Assembly: GCF_004912135.1 (NCBI RefSeq)
Contig: NZ_STGU01000013.1
Coordinates: forward strand, 56,109-120,108
From: Rhizobium rosettiformans W3
Lineage (GTDB): Bacteria; Pseudomonadota; Alphaproteobacteria; Rhizobiales; Rhizobiaceae
DNA length: 64,000 nt
Direction: 5' to 3'
Program-made: the position numbers and the translations under genes
Notes under the pieces: model-generated
The model's database searches: none
Told to the model about the DNA's origin: nothing
What the model saw: the letters and a program-made list of their open reading frames with translations, nothing else
Shown here: piece after piece, positions 43,759 through 53,245 of the stretch
Layout of the letters: every line of letters begins with the position of its first letter
Numbering within the stretch: the first letter of the stretch is position 1

Positions 43759-46700
43759 TATGCGGCCTCCCGCTCACCGATGCGCAGGGCCGAAAAGCGG
43801 TCAAGCAGTTTGCCGATGATCTCCGGTCCCGTTACATCGACGGGCACGAAGAAGCGCAGTTTCCACGAGATGATCTCACTGAAGAGGCCATAGGCTCGCA
43901 GCCGGTCACGCATCGCATCGGTAAAGCCGGTCAGTTCGATCCGGTTGGCGCCCATGACGCGGACGCGGCGCAGTTGCAGCCCTTCGGCGAGATCAAGGAT
44001 CGTGCGACCTTCGATCAGCGCTGCATAGGCGGCGTCCGGTGTCAGGCTGTTGGTGACGCCACTGGTCGAAGCATTGGCGGCCCAGGCCGGCGATACCCGG
44101 CGACCGATGATGCGTTCGCCCTCGTCGGTCTGCAGCCGATAGACGCGGGCGGAGTCCTGCGGCAGGCGTTTCCAGATCGGCAGAAGCAGCCCTGTCACCA
44201 TATGCAGGATGCTGTCGGTGAACTCCGGCACCTGGGCCAGTTCCGCCTTCCAGGCTGTGGTGAAGGCGGCACGGTCAGCCTCGATCCAATGGGTCTCGCC
44301 CATCGCCCGCACCGGAATGTTCATCGCTTCCATCGGCCGGATCAGCCGCACGCGCCTTTCGATCTCACCATCATCCAGCATGACGCTGGTGGTCGGGACC
44401 TGAACGGCAGCGCGACCGGATCGCTCGTTGATGAGCAATCTTGCGCGGGGATCATCCAGTTCCGCCAGGGCGGCATTGAGCGTAACCGGCTGATTGCGTT
44501 TGCGCTCGGTGAGCGTCAGGAGCCGGGTTTCCGCGCCGGTGCCCGGATGGGTGTGGATGACCTGCCGGTCTGTGACGATGAAGCTTTCGGCCTTCAGCGT
44601 CTCCAGCCCCATATCATAGGTGCCGGATGCGATTGCTCCGTCGATCCGTGCCTGCAGAAGCTGCTCGAAGGCCGAGAACAGGATGCCCTGCAATTCGATG
44701 GTCAGCGCCAGCAGGCGGTTGAGGAAGGTGGTGATCGGCGGCAGTTCGTCCTTCACACCGGTGCTGTCCATCAGCTTCAGGCCGGTGGCGGATTCAAACC
44801 GTTCGAGCGAGCATCCCTCGACCTTCCCGCGCACGATCAGCAGATAGAGCTGGCGCAGCGCATCGCGGGCATAGGCGGATTCCAGATTGTCCTCGGGACG
44901 GAACAGCCCCTGACCGCCTGTCTGGCGCTGGCCGCGTGTAATCGCGCCCAGCGTGTCGAGGCGGCGGGCGATGGTCGAAAGGAAGCGCTTCTCGGCTTTG
45001 ACATCCGTGGCGATGGGCCGGAAGAGCGGCGGCTGCGCCTGATTGGTGCGGTTGGTGCGGCCCAGCCCCTGAATGGCGGCATCTGCCTTCCAGCCTGGCT
45101 CCAGCAGGTAATGCACGCGCAGCCGCTGGTTTCGCGCCGAGAGTTCGGCGTGATAGCTGCGCCCCGTGCCACCGGCATCCGAGAAGACCAGAATGCGCTT
45201 CTGATCATCCATGAAGGCCGAAGTCTCGGCAAGGTTGGCAGAAGGCGCACGGTTCTCGACGGCTAGGTGGGCCGCTGCTCCAATACCCTTGCGCACGATC
45301 CGGCGTGAGCGGCCCGTGACCTCCGCCACAATATCCGTGCCGAAGCGCTGCACGATCTGGTCGAGCGCTCCGGGGACAGGCGGAAGCGAACCCAGCTGCT
45401 CCAGCATCTCGTCGCGCCGCGCCACGGCTTCACGGCATTTCACCGGCTGACCATCGCGGAAGACGGGGCGTGACGACAGGTTGCCCTCGCCATCGGTGAA
45501 GGGTTCATAGAGCTGCACCGGGAAGGAATGCTGCAAATACGAGCCGACATACTCCCTCGGCGTGACATCGACGGAAATATCGTTCCATTCCTCGGTCGGG
45601 ATCTCGGACAGCCGCCGTTCCATCAGGGCTTCGCCCGTCGAGACGATCTGGATGACGGCGGCATGGCCCGCTTCCAGATCGGCCTCGATGGACCGGATCA
45701 GGGTCGGGGTTTTCATGGAGGTCAGCAGATGGCCGAAGAAGCGCTGCTTCGTGCTTTCAAAGGCCGAACGGGCAGCAGACTTCGCCTGCCGGTTCAGCGT
45801 CCCCTCGCTGCCGGTGATGTTGGCGGCTTCCATCGCCGCGTCCAGATTCCCATGAATGACGGCGAAGGCGGCAGCATATGAGTCGTAGATGTGCCGCTGT
45901 TCGTCCGTGAGCTGATGCTCGATCAGTTCATATTCGACGCCATCATAGGAGAGTGAGCGGGCGGTATAGAGGCCGAGGGATCGCAGGTCGCGGGCCAGCA
46001 CTTCCATGGCCGCAACGCCACCGGCTTCGATCGCCTCGACAAATTCGGCGCGCGTCTGGAACGGAAAGTCCTCACCGCCCCAGAGGCCGAGGCGCTGCGC
46101 ATAGGCGAGATTGTGGACGGTGGTGGCGCCGGTCGCCGAGACATAAACCACGCGGGCATCGGGCAGCGCGTGCTGGAGCCGAAGGCCCGCACGTCCCTGC
46201 TGCGAGGCGGCGACATCTCCGCGCTCACCTTTTCCGCCACCGGCATTCTGCATGGAATGGCTTTCGTCGAAGATAATGGCTCCATCGAAATCGGACCCCA
46301 ACCATTCGACGATCTGCTTGACGCGGGAAACCTTCTCGCCCCGGTCGTCGGAGCGTAGCGTGGCATAGGTGGTAAAAAGGATGCCTTCCGACAGCATGAT
46401 CGGCTTGCCTTGAGGGAAGCGTGACAGAGGCGTGACCAGCAGCCGTTCCATGCCGAGCGCCGACCAGTCGCGCTGCGCGTCCTCGATCAGCTTATCGGAT
46501 TTGGAGATCCAGATCGCTTTGCGCCGACCGCGAAGCCAGTTGTCGAGAATGATGGCGGCGGACTGGCGACCCTTGCCAGCGCCGGTTCCATCACCGAGCA
46601 TGAAGCCCCGGCGAAAGCGGATCGATCCGGCAGCATCCTCGGGCGCGGCGCTCACAGTGTCGAAATGCTCGTCCACGGTCCAGCTGCCGGCGAGATGATC

Positions 46701-48080
46701 GGCATGGGCTTCACCGGCATAGATCACGGTTTCAAGCTGGGCGTCCGACAGACGCGCGCAGATGTCGGGCGGCAGCATGGGCCGGTAGGAAGGCTTGGGC
46801 GGTGCGACCGAGGCCATAGCGGCGGATTGCACCAGCTTGGTCGGATGCGGCTGTGCACCAGCGATACGCAGCGATTGCATCGCATATTCCTCGTAGATCG
46901 CGTCAGACAGGCGAGCGCCTTCGGGTGGCGTCCAGTCCACGGTCTCATAGGTGAGTTCGACGCCTTCGGGATCGTTAGCCGGGGCAGCGGCAGGCCGTGT
47001 GGCTGTCGCGCGGGCCAGATAGCCTCGCACGGTTTTCGGCGCGGTCGCCGAAGCGGGCACCACGATCTTCGGCAATGATACCGGGAGACGCTGCGGAACA
47101 TGCTCCTCAATCCATTCGGTCAGCGTGGCAACATCAGGCGCGATCCCCGGCGAGGCCGGGAAACTGGCCGGATCGTCGGCGGGCCGTTTGTCGATCACGG
47201 TCAGCCGCGTGTCGAACGTGGTGCCGTGCTTTGCATAGACCGCACCATCGACGGCGGCGCTGAACACCACACGACCACGGGCCTGCAAGCGGATGAAAGC
47301 ATCCCGCCATGCCGGAGCTTCGGGACCAAAGCCTGCGCCGGTGATCGTCACAAGGCGGCCCCCGGGGGCAAGACGGGCCAGCGCCGAGACAATATGGCGG
47401 TAGGCCGCATCGGACACACGCCCGCTGACATTGGCCATGACCGAGAATGGCGGGTTCATCAGCACCACGGACGGGACAGCATCCGGAGCCAGATGATCAT
47501 CGATCTGGGCGGCGTCGAAGCGGGTGACGGCAAAAGCCGGAAAGATCTGGGCAAGCAGATCGGCGCGGGTCTCGGCCAGTTCGTTGAGGATCAGCGAGCC
47601 ACCGATGGTCTGCGCCAGGATCGCCAGAAGGCCGGTGCCCGCCGATGGTTCCAGCACCCTGTCATCGGGCGTAATCGCGGCAGCCGTCAGAGCGGTAAGG
47701 CCGAGCGGGATCGGCGTCGAAAATTGCTGGAGGTTTTGGCTTTCCTCGGAACGCCGGGTCTGCGTGGGCAACAGCGCCGCGATCTTCGCCAGCACGGAGA
47801 GCCGTGCCGCCGGAGACGCGGCTTTACGGAAAAGCGCCTTTCCGTATTTGCGTAAGAAAAGGACGGTAGCGACTTCGCACGCCTCATAGGCCAGCTTCCA
47901 GTCCCAGACGCCAGTAGCGTCGGACGCGCCGAAGGCCGTTTCCATAGCACGGCGCAAGGTGGCGGCATCGATGCGTTCACCGCGTTCGAGAGACGGAAGC
48001 AAAAGATTAGCCGCAGCCAGAATCGCGGGCGCAGCCGCCAGTGGTGTGACCGGATCGGCCACGGGAAACACCATGTTCAT
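43758..48080 (-). CDS. Strawberry-notch-like helicase with N-terminal methyltransferase domain
   Basis: A protein of about 1440 aa. The N-terminal quarter has a SAM-methyltransferase core: VLEPSAGTG at residue 142 and NPPF at 209. The middle has a superfamily 2 helicase core of the strawberry-notch type: LGDGTGAGKGRQSA (P-loop), IIFDESHSMQNA (DEAH-like) and later VFSDAGGTGRSYHAEL and GLGRTNRTNQAQPP (motif VI-like). Such fusions are conserved on alphaproteobacterial conjugative plasmids; the substrate is unknown and an antirestriction role is possible. The ATG at 48080 is chosen with GAGG upstream. A stem-loop leader precedes it. Confidence 0.9.
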   Translation of the reverse strand: MNMVFPVADPVTPLAAAPAILAAANLLLPSLERGERIDAATLRRAMETAFGASDATGVWDWKLAYEACEVATVLFLRKYGKALFRKAASPAARLSVLAKIAALLPTQTRRSEESQNLQQFSTPIPLGLTALTAAAITPDDRVLEPSAGTGLLAILAQTIGGSLILNELAETRADLLAQIFPAFAVTRFDAAQIDDHLAPDAVPSVVLMNPPFSVMANVSGRVSDAAYRHIVSALARLAPGGRLVTITGAGFGPEAPAWRDAFIRLQARGRVVFSAAVDGAVYAKHGTTFDTRLTVIDKRPADDPASFPASPGIAPDVATLTEWIEEHVPQRLPVSLPKIVVPASATAPKTVRGYLARATATRPAAAPANDPEGVELTYETVDWTPPEGARLSDAIYEEYAMQSLRIAGAQPHPTKLVQSAAMASVAPPKPSYRPMLPPDICARLSDAQLETVIYAGEAHADHLAGSWTVDEHFDTVSAAPEDAAGSIRFRRGFMLGDGTGAGKGRQSAAIILDNWLRGRRKAIWISKSDKLIEDAQRDWSALGMERLLVTPLSRFPQGKPIMLSEGILFTTYATLRSDDRGEKVSRVKQIVEWLGSDFDGAIIFDESHSMQNAGGGKGERGDVAASQQGRAGLRLQHALPDARVVYVSATGATTVHNLAYAQRLGLWGGEDFPFQTRAEFVEAIEAGGVAAMEVLARDLRSLGLYTARSLSYDGVEYELIEHQLTDEQRHIYDSYAAAFAVIHGNLDAAMEAANITGSEGTLNRQAKSAARSAFESTKQRFFGHLLTSMKTPTLIRSIEADLEAGHAAVIQIVSTGEALMERRLSEIPTEEWNDISVDVTPREYVGSYLQHSFPVQLYEPFTDGEGNLSSRPVFRDGQPVKCREAVARRDEMLEQLGSLPPVPGALDQIVQRFGTDIVAEVTGRSRRIVRKGIGAAAHLAVENRAPSANLAETSAFMDDQKRILVFSDAGGTGRSYHAELSARNQRLRVHYLLEPGWKADAAIQGLGRTNRTNQAQPPLFRPIATDVKAEKRFLSTIARRLDTLGAITRGQRQTGGQGLFRPEDNLESAYARDALRQLYLLIVRGKVEGCSLERFESATGLKLMDSTGVKDELPPITTFLNRLLALTIELQGILFSAFEQLLQARIDGAIASGTYDMGLETLKAESFIVTDRQVIHTHPGTGAETRLLTLTERKRNQPVTLNAALAELDDPRARLLINERSGRAAVQVPTTSVMLDDGEIERRVRLIRPMEAMNIPVRAMGETHWIEADRAAFTTAWKAELAQVPEFTDSILHMVTGLLLPIWKRLPQDSARVYRLQTDEGERIIGRRVSPAWAANASTSGVTNSLTPDAAYAALIEGRTILDLAEGLQLRRVRVMGANRIELTGFTDAMRDRLRAYGLFSEIISWKLRFFVPVDVTGPEIIGKLLDRFSALRIGEREAA

Positions 48081-48111
48081 GTCGGAAACCTCAGGAGAGC
48101 AGAAATGGAAG

Positions 48112-48148
48112 AGTCCGAACAGCGCTCTCTCTCTCGACCGCCCGGACT
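48112..48148 (-). promoter_or_regulatory. Leader stem-loop, divergent copy D
   Basis: Upstream of the helicase/methylase gene: stem AGTCCG/CGGACT enclosing a CTCTCTCTC tract (GAGAGAGAG in the RNA). The stem sequence differs from copies A-C but pairing and the purine loop are kept, which supports a conserved RNA fold. Confidence 0.4.
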
Positions 48149-48194
48149 TAACCCCTTCCGGCCCGCCTCTGACTCTCAAAGCGCAGCATAAAAA

Positions 48195-48223
48195 AAGCGC
48201 CCCGACCGGACGGTGGGGCGCTT
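48195..48223 (-). terminator. Rho-independent terminator
   Basis: Perfect 9-bp stem AAGCGCCCC / GGGGCGCTT with an 11-base loop. On the minus strand it is followed by a run of seven T, so it ends the operon of the genes at 48242-49295. Confidence 0.88.
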
Positions 48224-48241
48224 GTCAGTGTCTTCTCGGGA

Positions 48242-48886
48242 TCATCCGAAGCGGCGACCAGCTGCGGTGAAGGTGTATTCATTGGCGGCAATGGTTTCAT
48301 CGACAGCCTCGTCCGAGGACAGATAATCATACTCGCGCTCAAGCTGGCGGTAGAGCCAGCGGGCCAGATCGCGCAGCGCCTCGATGACCGCCTCCTCGGC
48401 ATCCGCCGTCATGTCCTGCCAGGTCGGGCTGTCGCGCTCGACCGTGATCGACATGCAGTATTCGTGATAATAATGGCCGCGATGGCTGGCATCGGCGCGA
48501 AGCTGATAGAAGTTGCGGCGCTGGACCCCCTGAAGGGCATCGGCGATACGATGCAATTCGGTGTCCTGCGGTGCGTGCTCCCGGATAAGGCGCGGAGCAT
48601 GTTTCCGGTAGGAATACCACGATTCAAAGCACGCACCGTCACCTTGTGAACAGAAGCCGCGGAACCAGATGCAGGGTTCCTGCCGGGTGCCGCCGCCCAT
48701 CAATCGGACGGTGCGGGTCTTGAGGTTCAACCCGAGGATTTCCGCGATGCGCTGGAAATCCTCATAGACGGCATCGTACCAGTCATAGTCGAAGCCGCCC
48801 TCACGATACCAAGCACGGGCCTTGTCCTTTGCCGCATCAGACAATTCGTTGAGGCGATAGACGGTGGTTTCGATGACCTCAGGCAT
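48242..48886 (-). CDS. Conserved plasmid protein, unknown function
   Basis: A 214-aa acidic protein starting MPEVIETTVYRLNELSDAAK at the ATG at 48886. Notable features are many aromatic residues, WYREGGFDYDWYDAVYEDFQ, a pair of cysteines (EPCIWFRGFCSQGDGACFES) and GHYYHEYCMSITVERD. I recognise it as a protein that recurs on alphaproteobacterial plasmids near ParB and ArdC, sometimes labelled antitoxin, but no domain supports that label. It overlaps the upstream gene by eight bases and ends at a strong terminator. Confidence 0.75.
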   Translation of the reverse strand: MPEVIETTVYRLNELSDAAKDKARAWYREGGFDYDWYDAVYEDFQRIAEILGLNLKTRTVRLMGGGTRQEPCIWFRGFCSQGDGACFESWYSYRKHAPRLIREHAPQDTELHRIADALQGVQRRNFYQLRADASHRGHYYHEYCMSITVERDSPTWQDMTADAEEAVIEALRDLARWLYRQLEREYDYLSSDEAVDETIAANEYTFTAAGRRFG

Positions 48887-49295
48887 AGGGGGCTCTCCCT
48901 TCCAGAACCGAGGAAAGCCAGCCATCGGTATAGATCCAGTCCACTGTCTCGCCGGTGGCGAGATCAAGGACATGCGCCCCACCACCAAATCCGTCGATGC
49001 GCGGTTTCGAGCAGCTATTTGCGTACTGGAAACCCCACAATCCGCTCAGGCCAAATTCGGCAGCGCAGCGTTTGACGAATTGGATGACATGCTCAGGGTC
49101 ACCCGTGACATCATCGCGCATCCAGAGTTGCGTACCGCCATGCTCTGGCTGGATGGAGAGCAGGAAGCCATCCGAGGGCGGATCCTCAGCGGCATTGTCA
49201 TCTGCCAGAGCGTTGTAGAGATCGAGCGCGCGGGCGGCGTTTGCGGGGGTGCCTACGTCGAGCAGGCAGGAAAAGTGCATGTAATAGTCGGCCAT
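48879..49295 (-). CDS. Conserved hypothetical protein
   Basis: A 138-aa protein from the ATG at 49295 (MADYYMHFSCLLDVGTPANA). It contains ALDLYNALADDNAAED and a C-terminal HVLDLATGETVDWIYTDGWL. No enzyme motif or membrane segment. It is co-transcribed with the 214-aa protein downstream. Family not recognised beyond its occurrence in plasmid backbones. Confidence 0.7.
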   Translation of the reverse strand: MADYYMHFSCLLDVGTPANAARALDLYNALADDNAAEDPPSDGFLLSIQPEHGGTQLWMRDDVTGDPEHVIQFVKRCAAEFGLSGLWGFQYANSCSKPRIDGFGGGAHVLDLATGETVDWIYTDGWLSSVLEGRAPYA

Positions 49296-49316
49296 GACGG
49301 TCTCCGGACATGACAT

Positions 49317-49337
49317 GGCTCGGCGTATGGCCGAGCC
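49317..49337 (-). terminator. Hairpin after the 49361 gene
   Basis: Perfect 8-bp stem GGCTCGGC / GCCGAGCC, 5-base loop, 23 bases after the stop of the gene at 49361-49909. No U tract follows on the minus strand, so it may be a pause or processing site rather than a terminator. Confidence 0.35.
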
Positions 49338-49360
49338 GAATGGGATGAAATGGGTGAAGC

Positions 49361-49909
49361 TCAGGCGGCCTGTGGCAGGCGGAGTAGATCGGCCGAGGTT
49401 TCGCGCCAGAAGGGATCGACCAATCGGGCCTCCAGCGCAGCGGCGCGGTAACGCAGCCGTCTCGCATCACCGGGGTCCGAGGCCCGGAATGCCATACTGC
49501 GCAGGCGGCTGGCCTCGGTCACGATCCTGCGTGCCTCGGCATCGGATGCGACTGGCTGTTGCCAGAGGATAATGCCGGCGCGGATTTCACCGGCGAGGAC
49601 CAGGCGCTGATCTCGGTCCTGAATGAGCATGATGCGCGGCTGAAAATACGGAAAGCTGTCCGGCCCCGTGCGAATATCACCGCGCGACAGGCGCAAGGCT
49701 GCGGCCTGGATGGCCTCTTCCGGTGACGGGCATTCGCCAAGCGGGATCACGCGGTCAAAACCGTTCGCCGCGTCACTGGCGTCATAACTGGCCACGCCAA
49801 GGCATGAGATACGCAGCGGCAGCTTTTGCGACCGATAAAGCGCGGGCAGAACATCGGCAGCCAGAATCTGGCCGATGGAACGGAAGGTTTCGGAACGGGC
49901 AAAGGTCAT
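49361..49909 (-). CDS. Conserved hypothetical protein with repeated leader
   Basis: A 182-aa protein (MTFARSETFRSIGQILAADV) of unknown function. The middle, GAASYDASDAANGFDR-like ISCLGVASYDASDAANGFDR and FPYFQPRIMLIQDRDQRLVL, appears folded; the C-terminus is Arg- and Ala-rich. A GTG at 49918 could also serve, but the ATG at 49909 has GGAG eight bases upstream. Leader copy A lies immediately upstream. Probably plasmid backbone. Confidence 0.7.
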   Translation of the reverse strand: MTFARSETFRSIGQILAADVLPALYRSQKLPLRISCLGVASYDASDAANGFDRVIPLGECPSPEEAIQAAALRLSRGDIRTGPDSFPYFQPRIMLIQDRDQRLVLAGEIRAGIILWQQPVASDAEARRIVTEASRLRSMAFRASDPGDARRLRYRAAALEARLVDPFWRETSADLLRLPQAA

Positions 49910-49922
49910 CGGGATCACTCCA

Positions 49923-49966
49923 TGACGGGCGCCGGTGAGCCTCTCTCTCCGACCCTCAACCCGTCA
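49923..49966 (-). promoter_or_regulatory. Repeated leader stem-loop, copy A
   Basis: TGACGGG (49923-49929) pairs with CCCGTCA (49960-49966). In the RNA the stem closes a purine-rich GGAGAGAGAGG loop and ends just before the GGAG of the downstream gene. Nearly identical to copies B and C. Confidence 0.6.
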
Positions 49967-50052
49967 CGGCCGAACGGCCCGCACTCTTCCTCTCTGACCG
50001 GGCTCGTTCCCGGTTCCGCTGCCGGCGATGGGAACCATCGCGAGGCGCTGAA

Positions 50053-50083
50053 GGCCCGAAGCGCGGGCTTCCGCGCTCGGGCC
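50053..50083. terminator. Strong GC hairpin downstream of the 54-aa gene
   Basis: GGCCCG plus AGCGCGG pairs with CCGCGCT plus CGGGCC around a GCTT loop, 13 base pairs with one bulged A. It follows the stop at 50109 on the minus strand. The U tract is poor, so terminator function is only likely. Confidence 0.45.
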
Positions 50084-50108
50084 GTCGGGGATGAGGCGCT
50101 TTCGCGCC

Positions 50109-50273
50109 TTATTCCCACGGGTCCAGCTCCAGCTTCACCATGTCGTCGTCGCCGTCGAACTCGGCGGCAGGGCACGCGGCGTGGGTGCCGTCTCCGGCCT
50201 GGAACACAACGATCGAAACCATCAGCGTGGCGGCAAGGCTGGCGGCGAAGGCGGTGGCATCTGCATAGGACAT
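50109..50273 (-). CDS. Small single-pass membrane protein, unknown
   Basis: A 54-aa protein from the ATG at 50273: a hydrophobic segment (ATAFAASLAATLMVSIVVFQ) followed by an acidic tail with GDDDMVKLELDPWE. No family recognised. It is flanked by two strong hairpins. Confidence 0.55.
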   Translation of the reverse strand: MSYADATAFAASLAATLMVSIVVFQAGDGTHAACPAAEFDGDDDMVKLELDPWE

Positions 50274-50690
50274 GGGTTCCGGCTCCTGTCTTTGGGAGGC
50301 GGGGGACCATCCCCCGCGCGACAGGCGCCCGAAGTGTCTGACCGGATCTGCAATCACCCGAGGGCGTTCGGACTTTTCCCGAATCCCCGAGGGCGGCACG
50401 CGCGCGTAAGCCGACCCCTTTGGGGTTGAATGTCAAAGAGACGGATCGGACCAAGGTTTGCGAATGGAAGCGGGGGTGGTTTTTCGCATCTGACAGGATG
50501 CCGGATACCCGTCGCAGATGCTCTGCCGCGTCAGCCTTGCCACCATGCTGGCATCAGGATCGTGTTCCTTCAGGCCAGAGATGGCTGCCGCTTGTCCTGA
50601 TCGGGATGGCGGATTGCATGGTGAAGCCGGATTGGGCCCGTCCGGTGCAGACATCCCATCCTCACGGCCAGAGACCCTGCGATCGGGTCT
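50274..50690. other. 417-bp stretch without a supported gene
   Basis: Contains a perfect 7-bp stem GCGGGGG/CCCCCGC (50299-50317) just upstream of the 54-aa gene. A 73-codon minus-strand frame at 50433-50654 is Pro/Ser-rich and has no convincing features. Otherwise nothing was seen. Confidence 0.4.
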
Positions 50691-50996
50691 TCAGCTCCAA
50701 AGCCCATCGGCAATTTCGCGGGCAACCATCGCGCGGGCTTTCATCATCAGATCGTCGCCCGATGTATCGATGTGACCATAGAAGCGCGCACGGCCGCCAT
50801 GGGCAGTCCATTCGGCATAGCGGCAGTATTCACGGGCATCGAGCCGGAAAACGCGCATATCTTCGGCCCAATGGGGCTTTGGCTCCACAACAACGGTCAT
50901 GCCGTCGCGGCTTTCCTCCCAGGGCAGTGTACGCTCCAGCGGACGGTTTTCCCGATCCTGAGCAAATATTTCATCAACGTCGATGCTGGCAGCCAT
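50691..50996 (-). CDS. Conserved hypothetical protein
   Basis: A 101-aa protein from the ATG at 50996 (MAASIDVDEIFAQDRENRPL). It has the compact pattern WAEDMRVFRLDAREYCRYAE and ends GDDLMMKARAMVAREIADGL. No known domain identified. It lies downstream of parB behind a terminator, so it probably has its own promoter. Confidence 0.65.
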   Translation of the reverse strand: MAASIDVDEIFAQDRENRPLERTLPWEESRDGMTVVVEPKPHWAEDMRVFRLDAREYCRYAEWTAHGGRARFYGHIDTSGDDLMMKARAMVAREIADGLWS

Positions 50997-51011
50997 GGCG
51001 GCTCTCCAAAG

Positions 51012-51037
51012 AAAAAGCCCGATCACGAGGATCGGGC
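51012..51037 (-). terminator. Rho-independent terminator after parB
   Basis: Perfect 8-bp stem GCCCGATC / GATCGGGC with a 5-base loop; on the minus strand it is followed by TTTTTC. Located 57 bases after the parB stop. Confidence 0.85.
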
Positions 51038-51093
51038 GAGTTACGGAAACGGAGCGGTTAGAACGGGGCGACCGAAGCCGCCCCGCATGAGTG

Positions 51094-53232
51094 CTATTCA
51101 GCAGCGACCATATGCTGTTCTTCCTCATCGTCAGCGGGGTCGTCCTCGCCATCGCCGGAGAGGAAATCGGGCAGATTGTCGGCTTCCGCCGCAATGCCCG
51201 ATGCCGGGTCGACTTCGATACCCTCGTCCGCCATGCGCAGCGGCTCAGGCAGCCAGCCGGTTTCCGCCAGCAGGCGTTCGGCTTCCTTGGCCATGTCGCC
51301 CTTCTTGAGATGTCCGATCAACTCGGCGGCCCGGTCTCCGGCCCCTTCACGTACAGCTTCAAGGATACGCGGCTTGGTCACGCGGCCGAGATAATTGCCG
51401 ACCGTCGGCCGCCAGCCCACGGCCACCATGTCGAGGCCGGTCGAACGGGCCAGCCGGTCAGCCTGCGACAGGCGGATGTCCAGCCCGTGCTGGCTGACGC
51501 CCGTGCCGCTGTAAGGGTTCGGCTTCTCATAGAGCGCATTGACACCGAAGCTGACGCAATGGGCGAGTAACTCCATGCGCGACCCATCGTCCAGATCGGT
51601 CAGCCAATCCCAGAGGGCGGCATCGTCTGCCGGGACATGATCGCACCAGCGTTCGTGGCGGTCAGCGATAGCCTTGGCCGACGCGCTGTCGCGCAGATCC
51701 TCGGCCTGTGCGGGCAGATGAACCTCCCGGACCTGGGCTTCGAGGCATCCCTTGCTGGAATGCGGCATGAAGCAATCCATGGCCAGCCTGTGCAGCAGTG
51801 CCGTCATAGCGACATGCGGGTTTACTGCCACCGCATCCCGCAGCGCCAGCGTGCGATGCGCGGTCAGCTCGCTGACCAGGCGATCGGGCAGCGGCTTGAT
51901 GATGTCGGCCTCGTCTTCCTCCTCAGTTTCGACCGCCTGGCCGCCCAGCGTGATAACTGCACCCATGCGGCTTACCTCCGGTTCTGACCGCTGGATCACC
52001 TCGCCGGTTTCCGGGTCAACGATTTCAGCTTCCGGTTCCGCAGGCGTTTCATCTTCGGCGCGAACATAGCCGCGCTCGATCAGCAATGCGCCATCGGCGT
52101 CGATGCTGATGAAGACACCCGCCATGCTGATCTGGTCCGGCTCGAAGGTCATCGGACGGCGCTCGAAGGTTTCCAGAGCCAGTTCGATCTCACCCAAGCG
52201 GGCGTCGATCTCGTCAGGCAGCTCGTCCGCCTCGCCATATTCGACTTCAAGCCGGTCATACTCGTCGCGCAATGCTTCGCGGGTGGCGCGTTCCTCCTCG
52301 CTCAGATCGACCGTGGTGCCGACAATCTGGCGTAGGCCATGGTCGTGACCATAGGGGAAGGTGATGGCGACCTCGATCCATTTCCAGCCCTCGGCGGCGA
52401 TGGCTTCGCCCTCGGCCTTCAGTTTTTCGCCCACCAACCGGTCGAGCAGCACCGGATCTTGCAGCCAGCCACCATCGTCCTGCTGAAAGAGATCACGCAG
52501 CACGCAGCCGCCAGCCTCTTCATAGGCATCGATACCAACGAACACCGCCCGTTTGTCGGCGGCGCGGACTGTGGTTTCGGTCAGCAGGCGTCGGATGTGG
52601 TAGGGTTCCTTCTGCCAGCCATCCCTGATCGCTTCCCAGACCTGCTCCTGACGGGCATGGTCAGAACTGACGCTGAAGGCCATGAGTTGTTCCAGCGTCA
52701 TGCCGTCCTCGGCATAGACGTCGAGCAATGCCGGTGAGACGGAAACCAGACGCAGGCGCTGCTTCACCACCTTGGCATCCACAAAGAAGGCGGCGGCGAT
52801 GGCTTCCTCGGTCATGCCCTTTTCGCGCATGGCCTGGAAAGCGCGGAACTGATCGAGCGGATGCAGCGGAGCGCGCTCGATATTCTCGGCGAGCGATACC
52901 TCGTCGATCAGCACATCGGCGCTGGCCTCCGACACCACGCACGGGACCGGCGCACTTTTGGCGAGGCGCTTCTGCTTGACCAGCAGTTCCAGCGCCCGGA
53001 ACCGGCGACCGCCGGCGGGCACCTCGAACATGCCGGTTTCCTTGCCCCCGGCATCCACCACCGGACGGACATGCAGGGACTGGATCAGGCCGCGGCGGGC
53101 GATGGACTCGGCCAGTTCCTCGACCGAGATGCCGGCCTTGACGCGCCGGACGTTGGACTGGCTGAGCACCAGCTTGTTGAAGGGAATGTCGCGCGAGGAC
53201 GACAGGGTGATCTTCTGAACGGCAGTGGCCAT
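51094..53232 (-). CDS. Long ParB/RepB/Spo0J-family protein
   Basis: A 712-aa protein, more than twice the length of chromosomal ParB. The N-terminal ParB/Srx nuclease-like domain is clear: NVRRVKAGISVEELAESIAR, PAGGRRFRALELL and EVSLAENIERAPLHPLDQF, followed by the HTH region (GMTEEAIAAAFFVDAKVVKQRL). The long acidic C-terminal half is specific to this plasmid family and of unknown role. It may act in partition, as a CTP-dependent switch, or as a nuclease. Leader copy B precedes it; a terminator follows. It is far from parA, so partnership is uncertain. Confidence 0.88.
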   Translation of the reverse strand: MATAVQKITLSSSRDIPFNKLVLSQSNVRRVKAGISVEELAESIARRGLIQSLHVRPVVDAGGKETGMFEVPAGGRRFRALELLVKQKRLAKSAPVPCVVSEASADVLIDEVSLAENIERAPLHPLDQFRAFQAMREKGMTEEAIAAAFFVDAKVVKQRLRLVSVSPALLDVYAEDGMTLEQLMAFSVSSDHARQEQVWEAIRDGWQKEPYHIRRLLTETTVRAADKRAVFVGIDAYEEAGGCVLRDLFQQDDGGWLQDPVLLDRLVGEKLKAEGEAIAAEGWKWIEVAITFPYGHDHGLRQIVGTTVDLSEEERATREALRDEYDRLEVEYGEADELPDEIDARLGEIELALETFERRPMTFEPDQISMAGVFISIDADGALLIERGYVRAEDETPAEPEAEIVDPETGEVIQRSEPEVSRMGAVITLGGQAVETEEEDEADIIKPLPDRLVSELTAHRTLALRDAVAVNPHVAMTALLHRLAMDCFMPHSSKGCLEAQVREVHLPAQAEDLRDSASAKAIADRHERWCDHVPADDAALWDWLTDLDDGSRMELLAHCVSFGVNALYEKPNPYSGTGVSQHGLDIRLSQADRLARSTGLDMVAVGWRPTVGNYLGRVTKPRILEAVREGAGDRAAELIGHLKKGDMAKEAERLLAETGWLPEPLRMADEGIEVDPASGIAAEADNLPDFLSGDGEDDPADDEEEQHMVAAE

Positions 53233-53245
53233 GTCAGTTACTCCA

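Noticed and set aside
43974..45266. 430-aa plus-strand frame opposite the helicase/methylase gene
   Set aside because: Antisense shadow of a long GC-rich gene, no conserved motif and no ribosome binding site.
50433..50654. 73-aa minus-strand frame
   Set aside because: Ser/Pro-rich with no conserved feature and no credible start; left as noncoding.
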